A DNA stretch of 64,000 nt from Cyathus striatus (taxonomy: Eukaryota > Basidiomycota > Agaricomycetes > Agaricales > Nidulariaceae): positions 5,642,001 to 5,706,000 of the forward strand of contig JAOVFP010000001.1 of NCBI GenBank assembly GCA_025738555.1, written 5' to 3'. The translations under genes and the position numbers were made by a program. Of the stretch, positions 1 to 11,381 are shown one piece after another. How positions within the stretch are numbered: the first letter of the stretch is position 1; each line of letters opens with the position of its first letter. The notes below the pieces were generated by a model that was not told the origin of the DNA, made no database searches, and saw only the letters and a program-made list of their open reading frames with translations.

Positions 1-318
1 GGGCGAGCTCGAGTGGTAGGGAAAGGAGAGACGGCATGAATGTTACGGGATCCGATTCATGGTAAGGTTAGGCATGTATAGCTTCTAATTACACGAAGGA
101 ATGTGTAGGAAGGAAGTAGGATAACATCTGGGCGAATGTGCGGTGATTTTTAAGGAGTTGGATTGATATGGCAATTGACCTTGATTTCGAAAGTTGCCTG
201 GGACGCACGTAAGCGGGATTTCCGAGAAATCCCCGCAGATGGCGACATTCGGTGGACATACCGGTGCTATCTGACATCAAGCTGTTCAGATGCAAAAGTT
301 ATCGACTAAAGGAGTCAA
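1..318. other. no gene seen (left edge)
   Basis: I see no coding exon, RNA gene or repeat in this edge stretch. The only open frame is a short one on minus without recognisable content. Confidence 0.4.
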
Positions 319-415
319 TGTCGGTAGCTGGAATCGAACCAGCGGCTCCTCGGATTATCGCTGTCATCCAACATATAACCACAACGAGGTGATTTAACCC
401 CTAATCGATACCGAC
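319..415 (-). tRNA. tRNA-His (GTG) with a 25-nt intron
   Basis: Read on minus, the acceptor strands GTCGGTA and TACCGAC pair over 7 bp, followed by discriminator A (complement of T319). The D stem is GATT/AATC, the anticodon stem CCTCG/CGAGG, and the T arm GCTGG-TTCGATT-CCAGC. The anticodon loop becomes TTGTGGC, with anticodon GTG, once a 25-nt intron at 354-378 is removed directly after position 37, the canonical nuclear tRNA intron site. The G1:C72 pair with A73 and no encoded G-1 fits eukaryotic tRNA-His, where G-1 is added after transcription. It delivers histidine in cytosolic translation. The RNA polymerase III A and B boxes lie inside the D and T arms. Confidence 0.93.
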
Positions 416-711
416 TCATATGATTTAACGATAGTTTGTTATCATGACAATGTCCACTGTGGCCTACGCTCTAACATTTGACAAGTTATTGAACACAGGC
501 TCATTCAAGGAGATTCAAATAGGTGATACATGTGCAAGTAAAAACAGCAATTCGATAAAGGACAGTAATAAATGTAAAGAAAGTGTTTAAATAAAGGAAA
601 GTGAGGTCGAGACTGTACAAGTCCCGTTGAAAGTATTTTAGCCCAGAACGCTGATAGAGCCACAGACGAGAGGGTTACGAAGCACAGAATAAACGCTCTC
701 CGATCAAGAAC

Positions 712-3700
712 CTAAATGGTCAACGAGCGGCCGTGCGTAGCCCTCCGGTGAAACGGGAAATGAGACGATCCGCCACTGCTCCATGCCGTGACCATGGACA
801 CAAATCCATTAAGGTTCTTCGACTGGTCGATAACGCCGTTTCCGTTCACGCTTATCTGACTGGAGGATGCAACAGTTGCCAAACTGTAGATGCTGACAGA
901 AGACAGGGAGTCGATGTTGGCAATTTGCGCTTGGCAATTCCTGGTGGTTATGCAATCTTGTCCGTAATTCTAAGGAAGGTATTAGGACGAAGAAGTACGT
1001 CAACGGTCATTATTGAGATACATACCTGGAAGAAGCTGTAAAGCCCAGCGCCGAAGATGAGGATATCCTGGGAGAATTTGACGGAGAGACCCCATGCGGA
1101 GGCGGAACCGGGGAAGGGGACAGGATCTTGGAACAGAGGATTTATGCCGAACGGAGCAGGTGTCGGCGGATTCGGTTGGAAGTAGGGCTAGAATACGACA
1201 GTTTTAGTTCATACTTCAAGGAAAGTTAAGCAAACACCCACAGATTCCGTTTGGATAAGACCCATGTAGTGATTCTTCGCGTTGACTAGACTGTACTGAT
1301 ACAGGACATGATGTTCAGCTAACATAACAATATATGAGCATCTGAGTAATATATATGATGAGACCGTTAAACATACATGCTGTCCCGATGAGCCAGACAG
1401 GTCCTTGAGATTCGGAGAGAATACCACGACCCGAGTAAGAGGATATTTGAGTCCCACCATTGACATCAAGGTCGTGGTCAGCATTCCATACCCAAGTGCC
1501 CTACAAAACGAAGCTTCAGCACAGATACATGTGAGTGAAACATATTACTCATACCTCTAGATATGCATTCGATAGGGGGGTGAAATGAAGACCAAGGAAC
1601 GACGAAGTGCACCTGGCAATATCAGTATTCGATGTACCACAGGTTGTAGATTCGAGATTTGTTCCGGCAGCTAAATGAGATGCAAATCAGACATTTGTTA
1701 CACCAGTCTTTGATATATACTAACCTCCAGCAATTCTAAAAACGAAATAATTAGTCGATTAGACGATACAATAACCGTGCTGTAACATGCCTGATGTGCG
1801 AATTGAACATTGCAGCACCTCCAGGCTTGTCCCAAGGCGCCTTAACATTCCATTCCACGATAATCGCACCAGCAGCTATTATACATAAGCATCACGACTC
1901 CAAAAATGCAATTAAAGCAACCCACCAGGCCCGACCGTAGTAAAGAGCATGTCGGTGATTTCAGTGACACCTTGCGAGTCAATTTCACCAACGCGAACGA
2001 CAGCCCGAGGCCAGTTTTTGTCTTCGAATGCGGAACCCTTTCCAGCAATCACGCTCCATGCCTCTCCGACGACGCGAGATCCAGCGGGAATGGTGATGGT
2101 CGAAGTAACGATGTACGTTCCAGCGTCGAAGAAGATTATTTTGCAACCACCGTACTAATAGAAGGAGAGAAGGTAAGAAGCATTCTTAAACTTTCGTCTA
2201 TAGAAGAAAAGCTTGCCTTGGCAAAGACGGCCTTTAGAGCCTCGGTATCATCCGTCGTTCCATCACCCTTCGCTCCCTCATCACGAACACTAACAAACTG
2301 GCTCATAGCATAATCCTCGTACTGAGGCTGCATGCGCTTGAATATCTGACCGTTATTGTCCAGTAACACTGAAGGTTTGTTGGGTTCAAAAATGGAATCT
2401 TGAGTGAACTTGCCATTTCCACTGTTTCCTCTGTATACGTTTCCTTGACCCCACGAACTGATTGTTTTAGTTCCTCCTGGGAGGACAACAGTCCCATTAA
2501 CGACACCCACTGCAACGGGGACGTTGTTGAGCTTGATGTTGTTGAGGACGAGGGAGCCAGCGCCGGTCAGTGTTCCGTTGCTGGGTGCTGAGGTGCGGAG
2601 GAAGATGGGTGTGTTGGAGGCTACCCCGTCGATGATTGCGAGTGCGCCTCCTGCTAGAACATCAAATCCAACCTGGATGGAGAAAGATGTTAGCCTCAAG
2701 GGTCGCATGTAAGTTTCAAGGAGGCAGGCGTTTCACCTGACAATTGTTGAATGTAATTCCCTGATAAGTCCAGCCCCAGTTCCAAACGCTAAAGACGCCG
2801 GTCTGAGCATTATTTATGGTGACGTTCTTTACAGTAAACCTGGGAGTAGAGTTAGACGACGCGACCGTGACAGCGATAGCGAAGACGCACTGTTGGTTTC
2901 CAACCCAAAGTCCAAATTTGCCTCCGTAAAACACCATATCTCCCATGTATCCACCACTTCCGTTCTCCATCCAAATACCTTGATGAGCGGTATTTGCAGC
3001 GGTTGACATTAAGAAGACGATGTTCATGAGCGAGGTGGCTTGAGAGACTTGCCAGTGTATACCGGTGCCTTGTGGTTTCTCCGGGGGCACTCTGGTAACA
3101 TCGATGACGAAGTTTCGGACAACGCGGAAGCTACGAGCCTAGTGAGCAGAAGCTATAAGAAGATGAAATGAACTCACAAATTATTCTGGTTGATATAATA
3201 TTGGTTGCCGTTCCCTCCCGGAATGTAGGGATCGGCGTCTAGTAATAGTTAGCTGCTATAACAGCATCCTAACATAAGAACGGACCAATAACAGCAATTC
3301 CGTCGAAGTCTTGTGAAGCAAGGAGCGTAGGTGGGCTTCTGGCGTCGCCAATTAATTGAGTATAGTAGTAAGCAATGATCGGTGTGGAGACCAAGTATGT
3401 CCTGGTAGCATATGCAAGCGTAAGGAAGACTTCGAAATTGATCAACAGGATAATGGAACACACCCCTTTGGAAAGAAAACTACAGCTGGTGTGATGCTGC
3501 AACCACGCGGTTAACAGAACATAAGGCGAGTGAAAGTTGACACACTTACGTTGATGAAGGACAGCTACCACCGCCGCAACGCCCCTGTGAGTTGATGGCG
3601 GCACTAGAAGCGCATGTCATTCAAGTTCAGTGATATGAAAGGTTGTGTGGATTAATGAAACGCGTACTTGATAGCTGCGGTATCATCGTGTACACCATCG

Positions 3701-3977
3701 CCCACGGCCCCGAAGTCCTGCAAATAGCTTTAGAAGACTTCGTCGTTACCAGAAGTCTTTAGGTCACTACCTTCACATTTCGGAAAACCTTGTAGCCAGT
3801 AGGATCGGAGTTGTACGCGGAGATGCCTTGGTGCTTGATGCTTTGCATCCAGAAGGGATCGTTGGGACCGGCAGTACCAGCACCGAGGGGAGTGCATTTT
3901 GGTCCAAATATACCGGTGGCATTGGCTCCGATGTTGAGAAGAGTGCTCAATAAGACGAAAACGCTTATTGAGAACAT
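712..3977 (-). CDS. secreted GH55 family beta-1,3-glucanase
   Basis: Multi-exon gene for an extracellular exo- or endo-beta-1,3-glucanase of glycoside hydrolase family 55, which degrades laminarin or fungal wall glucan. The start at 3977 opens a hydrophobic signal peptide (FSISVFVLLSTLLN). Exon 2 carries the first pectate-lyase-like repeat signature DFGAVGDGVHDDTAAIN. Family blocks follow: PAVVFFPKG, QDFDGIAVIG, DADPYIPGG, GIHWQVSQATSLMNI, FYGGKFGLWVGNQQ and VWNWGWTYQGI. A second repeat start, VRDEGAKGDGTTDDTEAL, begins near 2280. The C-terminal block WGLSVKFSQDILIFGAGLYS ends near 1045, and one more intron separates it from the last exon, which stops at 712-714. All exons join in frame, so the gene looks intact, about 750-800 residues as usual for GH55. 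The last 20 residues, rich in H, R and S, match nothing I know in the family. Confidence 0.93.
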
Positions 3978-4025
3978 GATGGGGGTCGTCTGGGCTCTGT
4001 CGGATTCATCGACAGAAGGCTTTAA

Positions 4026-4031
4026 TTTATA
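4026..4031 (-). promoter_or_regulatory. TATA box of the GH55 gene
   Basis: On minus the sequence reads GGTATAAATTAAAG, about 50 bp upstream of the GH55 start codon. It is a standard TATA element in a suitable position. Confidence 0.6.
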
Positions 4032-5454
4032 CCTAGAGCTTTTTCATGGTCCCGAACAGGGCCGCCAACGCATCAGTTCTTTTGCTTCAGGAACCGGGCG
4101 TCATGGTGTCGTTGTAGACTTGACCAAAATTGACGACTCCGAAGCATAGATTATACTGCCGCATAAACCGCAAGATCTGAAGAATACTCTCGCAACATGA
4201 ATATTCCTCGGGGGATGGAAGATAGAAGACTCGCTGTAACTGGGGGCGTTAACCTATAGAATATGAGAATCTGTTGAACGGATTCGTAGGAGAAAATTCA
4301 CTTGCTAATTTTGAAGTTGTCGGGCTTGGCGGTATGTATCGAGGAGAAGGTGCCAAGAGATGTTCATATGAATAATACATTATAGCTATTAGCTCCACAA
4401 TCGCACAATCGCTAGCAATATCTGGCCTGATAATTTTCAAATAATGTACTGACTTACAGTCATTATTTATCTTCTGGTACAATGTTTCTTTTGTGTTGTA
4501 ATGTACATTCGCAAGTCTTCCTTACATAAAAGTGGAAGATGATTGGGAGAGGCAGTTACGGAAGTTTTGACGGTGGAAGTTGTACGGATCCAAGTTTACT
4601 GACGGCCCTGGGAGGCCCTGGGGCTTGCTCGGCACTGAGTTTAAATATCAAAGGCCTCTAGTTAAAATACACACAAATACTGTGTATGCTGAGTCAGCCT
4701 AATGTTTCAAGGTTGCAACGTCCATCGTCGCGACGCGCGTGTAAGATCCAGCCTTGGTTAGCTTCTGCAGTCCGGCAATCTGGAACAACTGGTAGCTCTT
4801 CATTCCTGTCGCAGAGACAGAACTGGGCTCGCCGCTTAACCGCCATAACCCACAGCCACATGGATTATATGATGGATATCCGACGAGGCACTGATTATGG
4901 TCCTGCGAAGCTCCTCGCAAAACTGAGTCCTAAACAACGGGTCCCAAAGATCAAGTATTTTTCACTTGAGATTCACGAAGTTCTCTCCCGCAGTAGTCAT
5001 ATGATTCTCTCAGCTAATACCATCCGAATTGTATTCAATATATGTATTGAATTCTTTCCAGACGTTCATCACTGTTTCTAACTGATCATAGACGGAAAGG
5101 GAATCAATATCAACTTCTATGGCTACATAACATCACCCAAACTTGTTCTTTCCCATCGACTTCTCTTGCCACGATGCTGTCCAACATTGTCTTACAATTA
5201 TATTTCCCAGCCTTATTAAGATAGGGAAATCAACTAGTGTGGTCTACAGTCCAACCATATTTGTTCAGGTTATTATTAGATCTTGTGGGTCTTGTGGAGC
5301 TTCGAATTTCATAGCTCAAGCACTTAATTTCAAGTTCAAGATCAGCGTAGCGAATCTAGCGAATCATGTTCGTGGCTGTGCGCAGCCGATGTTGCTGTAC
5401 ACTTGCTGTATAGTGCAGTGGTCACAATCTGTGACTCATCAGTTATTCCCTACC
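4032..5454. other. divergent intergenic region, no supported gene
   Basis: Separates the GH55 gene (leftward) from the membrane-protein pair (rightward), so it must hold both promoters. Open frames of 70-131 codons exist on both strands around 4690-5081 and 5143-5526. None shows a known domain or an exon chain I could follow. Confidence 0.4.
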
Positions 5455-5463
5455 TATATAAAG
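5455..5463 (+). promoter_or_regulatory. TATA box upstream of the first membrane-protein gene
   Basis: TATATAAAG lies about 90 bp upstream of the ATG at 5549. This leaves room for a 5' leader of roughly 60 nt. Confidence 0.6.
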
Positions 5464-5548
5464 CCCCGCTCTATTCGCAGAAGCCGTATTATAAGATCTC
5501 GACGAGTTATCCATAGCGCTGCTTAGGACTTCACGCACTTAGTCTAGG

Positions 5549-8178
5549 ATGGTTTCAACCAACCAATCAGGTCTCAATTTGAATCCAGGAGGCCCACACC
5601 GAAGGCCCGTTTCCATATGGATGTGCTACTTCTACACCACGACTATATTCCTCTTGTCAACACTCGCAGTGCTGAAACTTGCCGATCCATGGAGATTTTA
5701 TAAGAATATCCAGTCTCCGCATGCATCGATATATCAAAATGCGACACTGGACAAAGTATTAAACCGGTCTTCCGTAATAAGGCCTATGGTTGATGAAAAG
5801 CAGAAATTTGATATTGTCGCTAGCGTATGGGTTCGCGATGGTCCTGTACTAGAGGAGAACGAAACTGTCCCAGAGAAGCTATTGTTCTCAGATGTTGTTT
5901 TTCGTGATGTATCGCTAAAGGACAAAGGGGTTATGAGCGAAGTGAACATTCAAGTTCCCACTGCCATATTGTGCGTTTCCTCACTAAACGACTGTCTTGT
6001 AGTTGCGCTAATCCATAGCATAGTAAAAGTTCTGGGATCTTAACAAGCTTCGACCTCAGAGGATCGTTTGCTCTTGTTCCCTCAGGGTCATCGCTACTTG
6101 GGAATGTCGTGAGCTTCACTTCTTGGATTCCCGATACAGTTATCATACCATTAGCAAGACCAATGGGGTAAGGATCTCTTATCATTGTCATCAAATTCTC
6201 AAACTATATCCTCCTGTCCTCAGAGAACGCGAGTCATCGCTGTACGACGAAGTCATTAATCAATATAGCTTACACGTACCACTTGTTGAATTCCACCCAG
6301 CCAAGTTTCGCTGCGCCGATGAAGGTGTAGAAGAATATCCGACGGACGATGAAATGATTTCTCTACAGAGGCAGGCAGAAATTGACAAATCTATATTCCG
6401 TACGAATGAAAATCTTACCACATTGACGGGACATCCCTACTTTGTTACACGGTTCGTTCGCTAGGAAGTTGTTACGACTAACATCCACATTTATTCACTT
6501 GATTCATATTAGGAGCCACGTTCGGGCCGTCGACTTTACTCAAGTGCTAAACTTCGAGGAGTTTAGTAAAGCCCACCAGAAATTCAGCCAAAGCTCGGTA
6601 GGAACTCGTCTGCTTCACATGTAATCTAACTAATTAGCTATATTTCGATAGTGTGGTCAGGGAAAACCAAATACGACAGTATCGTGGCAATCCTGTCTGA
6701 GAAGCGACAAGTTATCAGACAGCGGTCTTTGGAAGACGACGCTCTTGAAGCTAGGAATTCCAGAGGAGCACAGTGATGTACTTAAAAACTCAACTGAGTG
6801 GGCGTATACCCCGTATATGTCTGCTATTAAGCACGCCGGTGGACCGCTAGTACGTTGTACGAATTTCTAAACGTATTATTATTATTTGACGCTTGTTCTA
6901 AGGACCTTCAATCTGTTCCCGTTAATAGGCAAGAATGCAGCAGTGTTTCTGCTCCTGGTATGCTGTTTTTATCTCCTTATACATGTTATATGTAACCATC
7001 TTACTTTCCCTATTCCAGATGAAGATTTCGTCAATATGACATGGAAAATCACATACTCGGGAAGGAGCCCAGTCAAAGTGTGGGTTGGAGATAAGATTGA
7101 TGATATCTTCATTCATCCGAATATGTCGGATCCCGAACACCTCAAGGAAGGTCAAGCATTTTCTGAGATGAAACGTTTGTTTTCATTTCAAACTCTCCTT
7201 TGAGCAATTTTGTTGACATGTAGTTGTATCATACCAGATGGAATATATGGGCATCGCCACAGCGAAGACGCTCATCCAAGAAGATATTTAGGTGTCAGGG
7301 CACTGCAGTGAGTCTTATTGCTTCAATTTCACGTTTTAGACATTAATTTCCTCTGCCCAGAATCTTTGGAAGCATAGCCATAAAAATTCTCAACATATTG
7401 TATTGGTATACGAGAGTGTCGACTGTTGGTATCAGCCTCTCTGGATACCTGCTTATGACAGCCTCCGACATCATAGAAATAGCTTTCATTGGTGCTAACA
7501 ACGTCAAAGTTACTCTTGGAAAAGACGTCCTAGTCCGGGATCATCTATTACTTTATCTTTGGATAACGTTGTTCTCTATAGGACCATTTTGGGCTATTCT
7601 AAACCTTCTGAAATTGAAAGTTATGATGAGAGTACAGATTAGTCGGTGGGGGATTATTCCAACATTCAAGAGGCTCCCTTCCAATCATGCCGAGCGAACC
7701 AGTTCACGTATGGATGCGAAGTCGTCATGGCCGGCTAGAGTCTTTGTAAGTTATCATCCATTTATACGTTTGTTAGGTGCTTATCAACATGTAGGGTGTA
7801 ATTTCTTTAGCATTCCTTTATGTCTACGAGAGCCGAGACTATAATCCCTGGAGAGAATTTCCATTATACCGGAAAATTCTTTATGTGACAGTCGTACTGC
7901 ATCCACTGCAGCTCATAGGAACAGTATCGCAGCTGGTCCTTAATCATCGAGGGCAAAAAATCGCTTCTATGTACAAGCTCACGGCATATATTATGTTGTT
8001 CAAGTCGCTGCTGGATTATGTCCCTTCTCACAGGTTCTTACTTTCGGAGGAAAGTGGTTATGTTTCAGAACCTAGTAATTCCTATTACTATATCTGTACA
8101 GGAGTGCAGATAGTTATGGCTTATCAGGCTCTACAGTATCCGTATGCGGTATATAATGCCGAGGAGGACGATGATTAG
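5549..8178 (+). CDS. multi-pass membrane protein, copy 1 (distantly CLPTM1-like?)
   Basis: Intron-rich gene whose exons all join in frame by comparison with the paralogue at 8580. It has a short N-terminal tail, one membrane segment (residues about 25-45, WMCYFYTTTIFLLSTLAVL) and then PWRFYKN. A long, probably lumenal domain of about 350 residues follows (LLFSDVVFRDVSLKDKG, then NQYSLHVPLVEFHP, then VDFTQVLNFEEF). The C-terminal half has several membrane helices (STVGISLSGYLLM; LFSIGPFWAILNLLKLKV; QLVLNHRGQKIASMYKLTAY). It ends in an acidic tail, NAEEDDD. The topology and the pattern near LVLNHRGQKIASMY recall the CLPTM1 family of ER/Golgi membrane proteins, but that is a weak inference from memory. 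An intron at about 5974-6022 is needed to restore KSSGILTSFDLRGSF, which aligns with copy 2. Confidence 0.75.
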
Positions 8179-8579
8179 ATACTAATGCTTCAAATTGTGG
8201 ATAGATACTCGTATACCGATCGTCCAGAACATGTATATTATTTAATATTTTCAGGAGTTGACAGTGATAGTCGAAGGTTCCATTTGGTTTTTATGTATAC
8301 GTACTGGGGTAAAATTTCCCAATACAAACATCCTGAACTCTTAGAAACCTACCGCTTTGATAGGTACGGTGATGAAGCATCTTCATAGCGATGTAGGAGA
8401 GTGCGCCAATTGCAACCAGATTGCAACCTTGTCGCTTGTCGCCGCCAAGAAGATGACCGGGACCGAGGTCTCGAACCAGGGGTGGGCCGGATGGCGCGGT
8501 GTTGTCGAATACGTGCAAATAGTCAAATAGTTTAACGACAGAACTTTTTGATTAACAAACACGCTGAGCATCTTCCAAC
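8179..8579. other. intergenic spacer between tandem paralogues
   Basis: Holds the 3' end of copy 1 and the promoter of copy 2. I see no convincing TATA box and no gene. A short GC-richer stretch at 8390-8520 stands out from its flanks but has no recognisable content. Confidence 0.35.
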
Positions 8580-11098
8580 ATGGCTGAGAAGAGCAACTCC
8601 AATCTATCATTGAATCCGGGAGCTACACGACGAAGGCCCTCTGCATTAAGATGCTGTCTCTCCATCATTTGCATTTCTCTTGCACTTGTGATTACATTCC
8701 TCCTTTATTACACACCCTGGCGATTTTACAAGGATGTTCGGTCACCACACGCATGGGTATATCAGAATATGACACTGGACGAAGTGAAAGACCGGACTAC
8801 AGTCGTGCGGCCACTAATCGATGAAGGACAGACGTTCGACATTTTCGTTAACATATGGGCACGAGACCACACTATCCTCCAAAATCGGCTTCCATCTGAG
8901 TCTCTCCTATTCTCTGGACGTGCATTCCAGAACGTCACACTGAAGGACAAGGGACGCATCGTTCAGGCTAGTTTTAAAGTTCCGACTTATATGTTGTACG
9001 TTTGTTTTTCCTAATGACATATTTCAAACTGTACAAAATCTTTCCAGTAAAGCATCTGAGACCCTTACGAACTTCGATATAAGAGCGTCATTCACTCTTG
9101 CTCCCAATTATTCTCCTTCGTTACTCGACAATGTTGTGGGAATGTCTTCTTGGATTCCTTTTGGCATCACAATGCCGTCTTCCTTCGAATACGTAGGGAG
9201 GTCCTGGACGTTGTCTGAAAAAGTAGTCGATCAATACAGCATACATGTGCCGCTTATCGAATTTCACCCCATCGCGTCGCGTTGTACCACTGCAACAGAG
9301 GACGACAGCGACTATATGTACGAAAGCGAAATAGAAATGGAACCAGAAGATCTATTGAATTATCATACGAATGCCGGTGCTCCAGCTTTGAAAAGCCACC
9401 CTTACATTGTGACGAGGTACGTACATACTATACTACGAAATGAAGTAAACTTACAGATCATAATGTTTTTATTATAGGAGTCATATACGTGTCGTTGACT
9501 TCACTAAAGTACTAAACCTCGAAAGATTTAATCAAACTCATCAAGAATTTAAGCAAAGCTCGGTGAGTCCTATTTACTTTAAAACCGCATGAAATCTTAT
9601 GCGATCTGCAACCGTAACCTAGTGTGGTCAAGATGACCCAAACGGTACCATCGGCTGGCATCGTTGCATTGACAAAAGTGTTCTGTCAGGAGACGGGTTT
9701 TGGAAAACTTCACTTCTAAAGCTTGCAGTTCCAGACAACAATGGAGAGATCCACACAGAATGGGCTTATTCCCCATATATCTCCGCCATAAGATATCCCC
9801 GGGGACCTTTAGTACGTCAGTTTAAAGTTCTATGATTTTCTTTCTTCTAACTCTCGTTACAGGACTTACTACCCGTTCCCGTAAACAGAGAAAAATGCCA
9901 TGACGTTTATCCGCCTGGTATGGTATTCAAATATACTGTCCATAGTTTTGTAGCTGATATTGCACGTTTAGATGAAAGCGACGTTGATGTAAACTGGATA
10001 ATCTCCTTTTCTGGTGAAAGTCCAGTCAGAACATATTTAGGCGACGTAATTGGATCCATAAATGGGTATTTTACGATGACAGATTCATATGATCGCCTTG
10101 AAATGTCTCAGCTTATTGCTCAGAATATGCGTATGCATCTTCCTAATATCATGTTATAGTTCCAATCTACTAACAACACTACAGACGGTTTCTACGGACA
10201 ACCATACTACGAAGGAGCCCAGCCATTAATTTATATTATAATTGACTATTTGAAGTAAGCTTACTTACTTTCCATCTTTCACAAGAGATGTGACAGCTGA
10301 TATTATCCCGCCTTCAGTGAATTTGCAAATATGATCGAATCAATGCTCCAATTGTTATACTGGTGTAGCCGTGTGTCAACTGTGGGAATCAGTCTCTCCG
10401 GACTTGTTCTTTTCGCTCTCTCCGAAGTCATTCATAATATTTTACACGGGATGTTTAACGCAGAGCACAACGTCGGGTTACCTCCAAACATCCACATTTA
10501 TCTCATGCAAGCGTTGTCTATAACAGGCCCGTTTTGGCCTATCATAAGCTTCTACAAATTGAAAGTTGCAATGCGATTGCAGGCTAAAGGAACAGGTGTC
10601 ATCCAGAAGCTGGAGAGGCTCCCTGCCACGCACGCTGAACGTACGAGCTCGCGTATGGATGCACAACTTTCGTGGAAGATAAAATTCTTGGTAAGTGCTA
10701 ACAACATCCTTCGCAAAGCACATATACTAATTACCATATAATAGTCTATCTTATCACTTGCGCTGATTTTCTTCTACTCCCAAATCATACCCTTAGTCGA
10801 TTATACCTCGCTCTCCCTGACAGCAATAATGCGACTTCTAGCATACTCGCTCTTTTACACAGCTTCAATATCGCAGATAGTTCTAAATTATAAAAGCCAT
10901 AAATTTGCTTCCATGTACAAGACAACAGCATATTTATCGGCGTGCAACTCTTTATTTTTCCTTTTATCCCAATTCTTCATCTTAGATAACGGTGTGCATC
11001 CGATTAATTTGTGTGCGACATGTGTCCGGATTGTTATGGCTTTTCAGGCATTTTGGTATCCTTACGCAAGGAATAGCGTAGCTGAGGATGAAGATTAG
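8580..11098 (+). CDS. multi-pass membrane protein, copy 2 (distantly CLPTM1-like?)
   Basis: Paralogue of the gene at 5549, in tandem and with the same exon plan. The N-terminus (LSLNPGATRRRPSALRCCL) leads into one membrane segment and PWRFYKDVRSPHAWVYQNMT. The lumenal domain includes LLFSGRAFQNVTLKDKG, KASETLTNFDIRASF, SIHVPLIEFHP, VDFTKVLNLERF and VNWIISFSGESPVRTYLGD. The membrane part follows (STVGISLSGLVLFALSEV; SITGPFWPIISFYKLKVAM; QIVLNYKSHKFASMYKTTAY). The protein ends at SVAEDED. The intron at about 8999-9048 splits a codon at the same place as in copy 1. No frameshift or stop is needed, so both copies look functional, roughly 600 residues each. Function unknown; membership of the CLPTM1 superfamily is only a suggestion from topology and a few shared residues. 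Confidence 0.75.
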
Positions 11099-11381
11099 TT
11101 ATATATTGCCAGTACTTATTTTTATAATACTACCCATATCGAATTACCAACCAAATTAAATATCACGAAAGAGTTCACGAAGTTACTCTCGAATCTCATA
11201 CACGAGTTTCAGATCAACGTTGTCGCACATGTGTTCATGATTAAATAATGATTGCAGCAAGCATTATTTTATTCACAGTATCCGGATCCTAGGATTGGAA
11301 GATGGAACTTTCGTCGCCACCCAGAATTATGGTGAGCATCGTCGAAAGCACATGGCAGTATTAGAAGACACGCGGTGGGTA

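Noticed and set aside
4686..5081. Frames of 131 codons (plus) and 73 codons (minus, 4699-4920)
   Set aside because: No domain, no exon chain and no codon pattern distinguishing one strand. Possibly a decayed gene, but not supportable.
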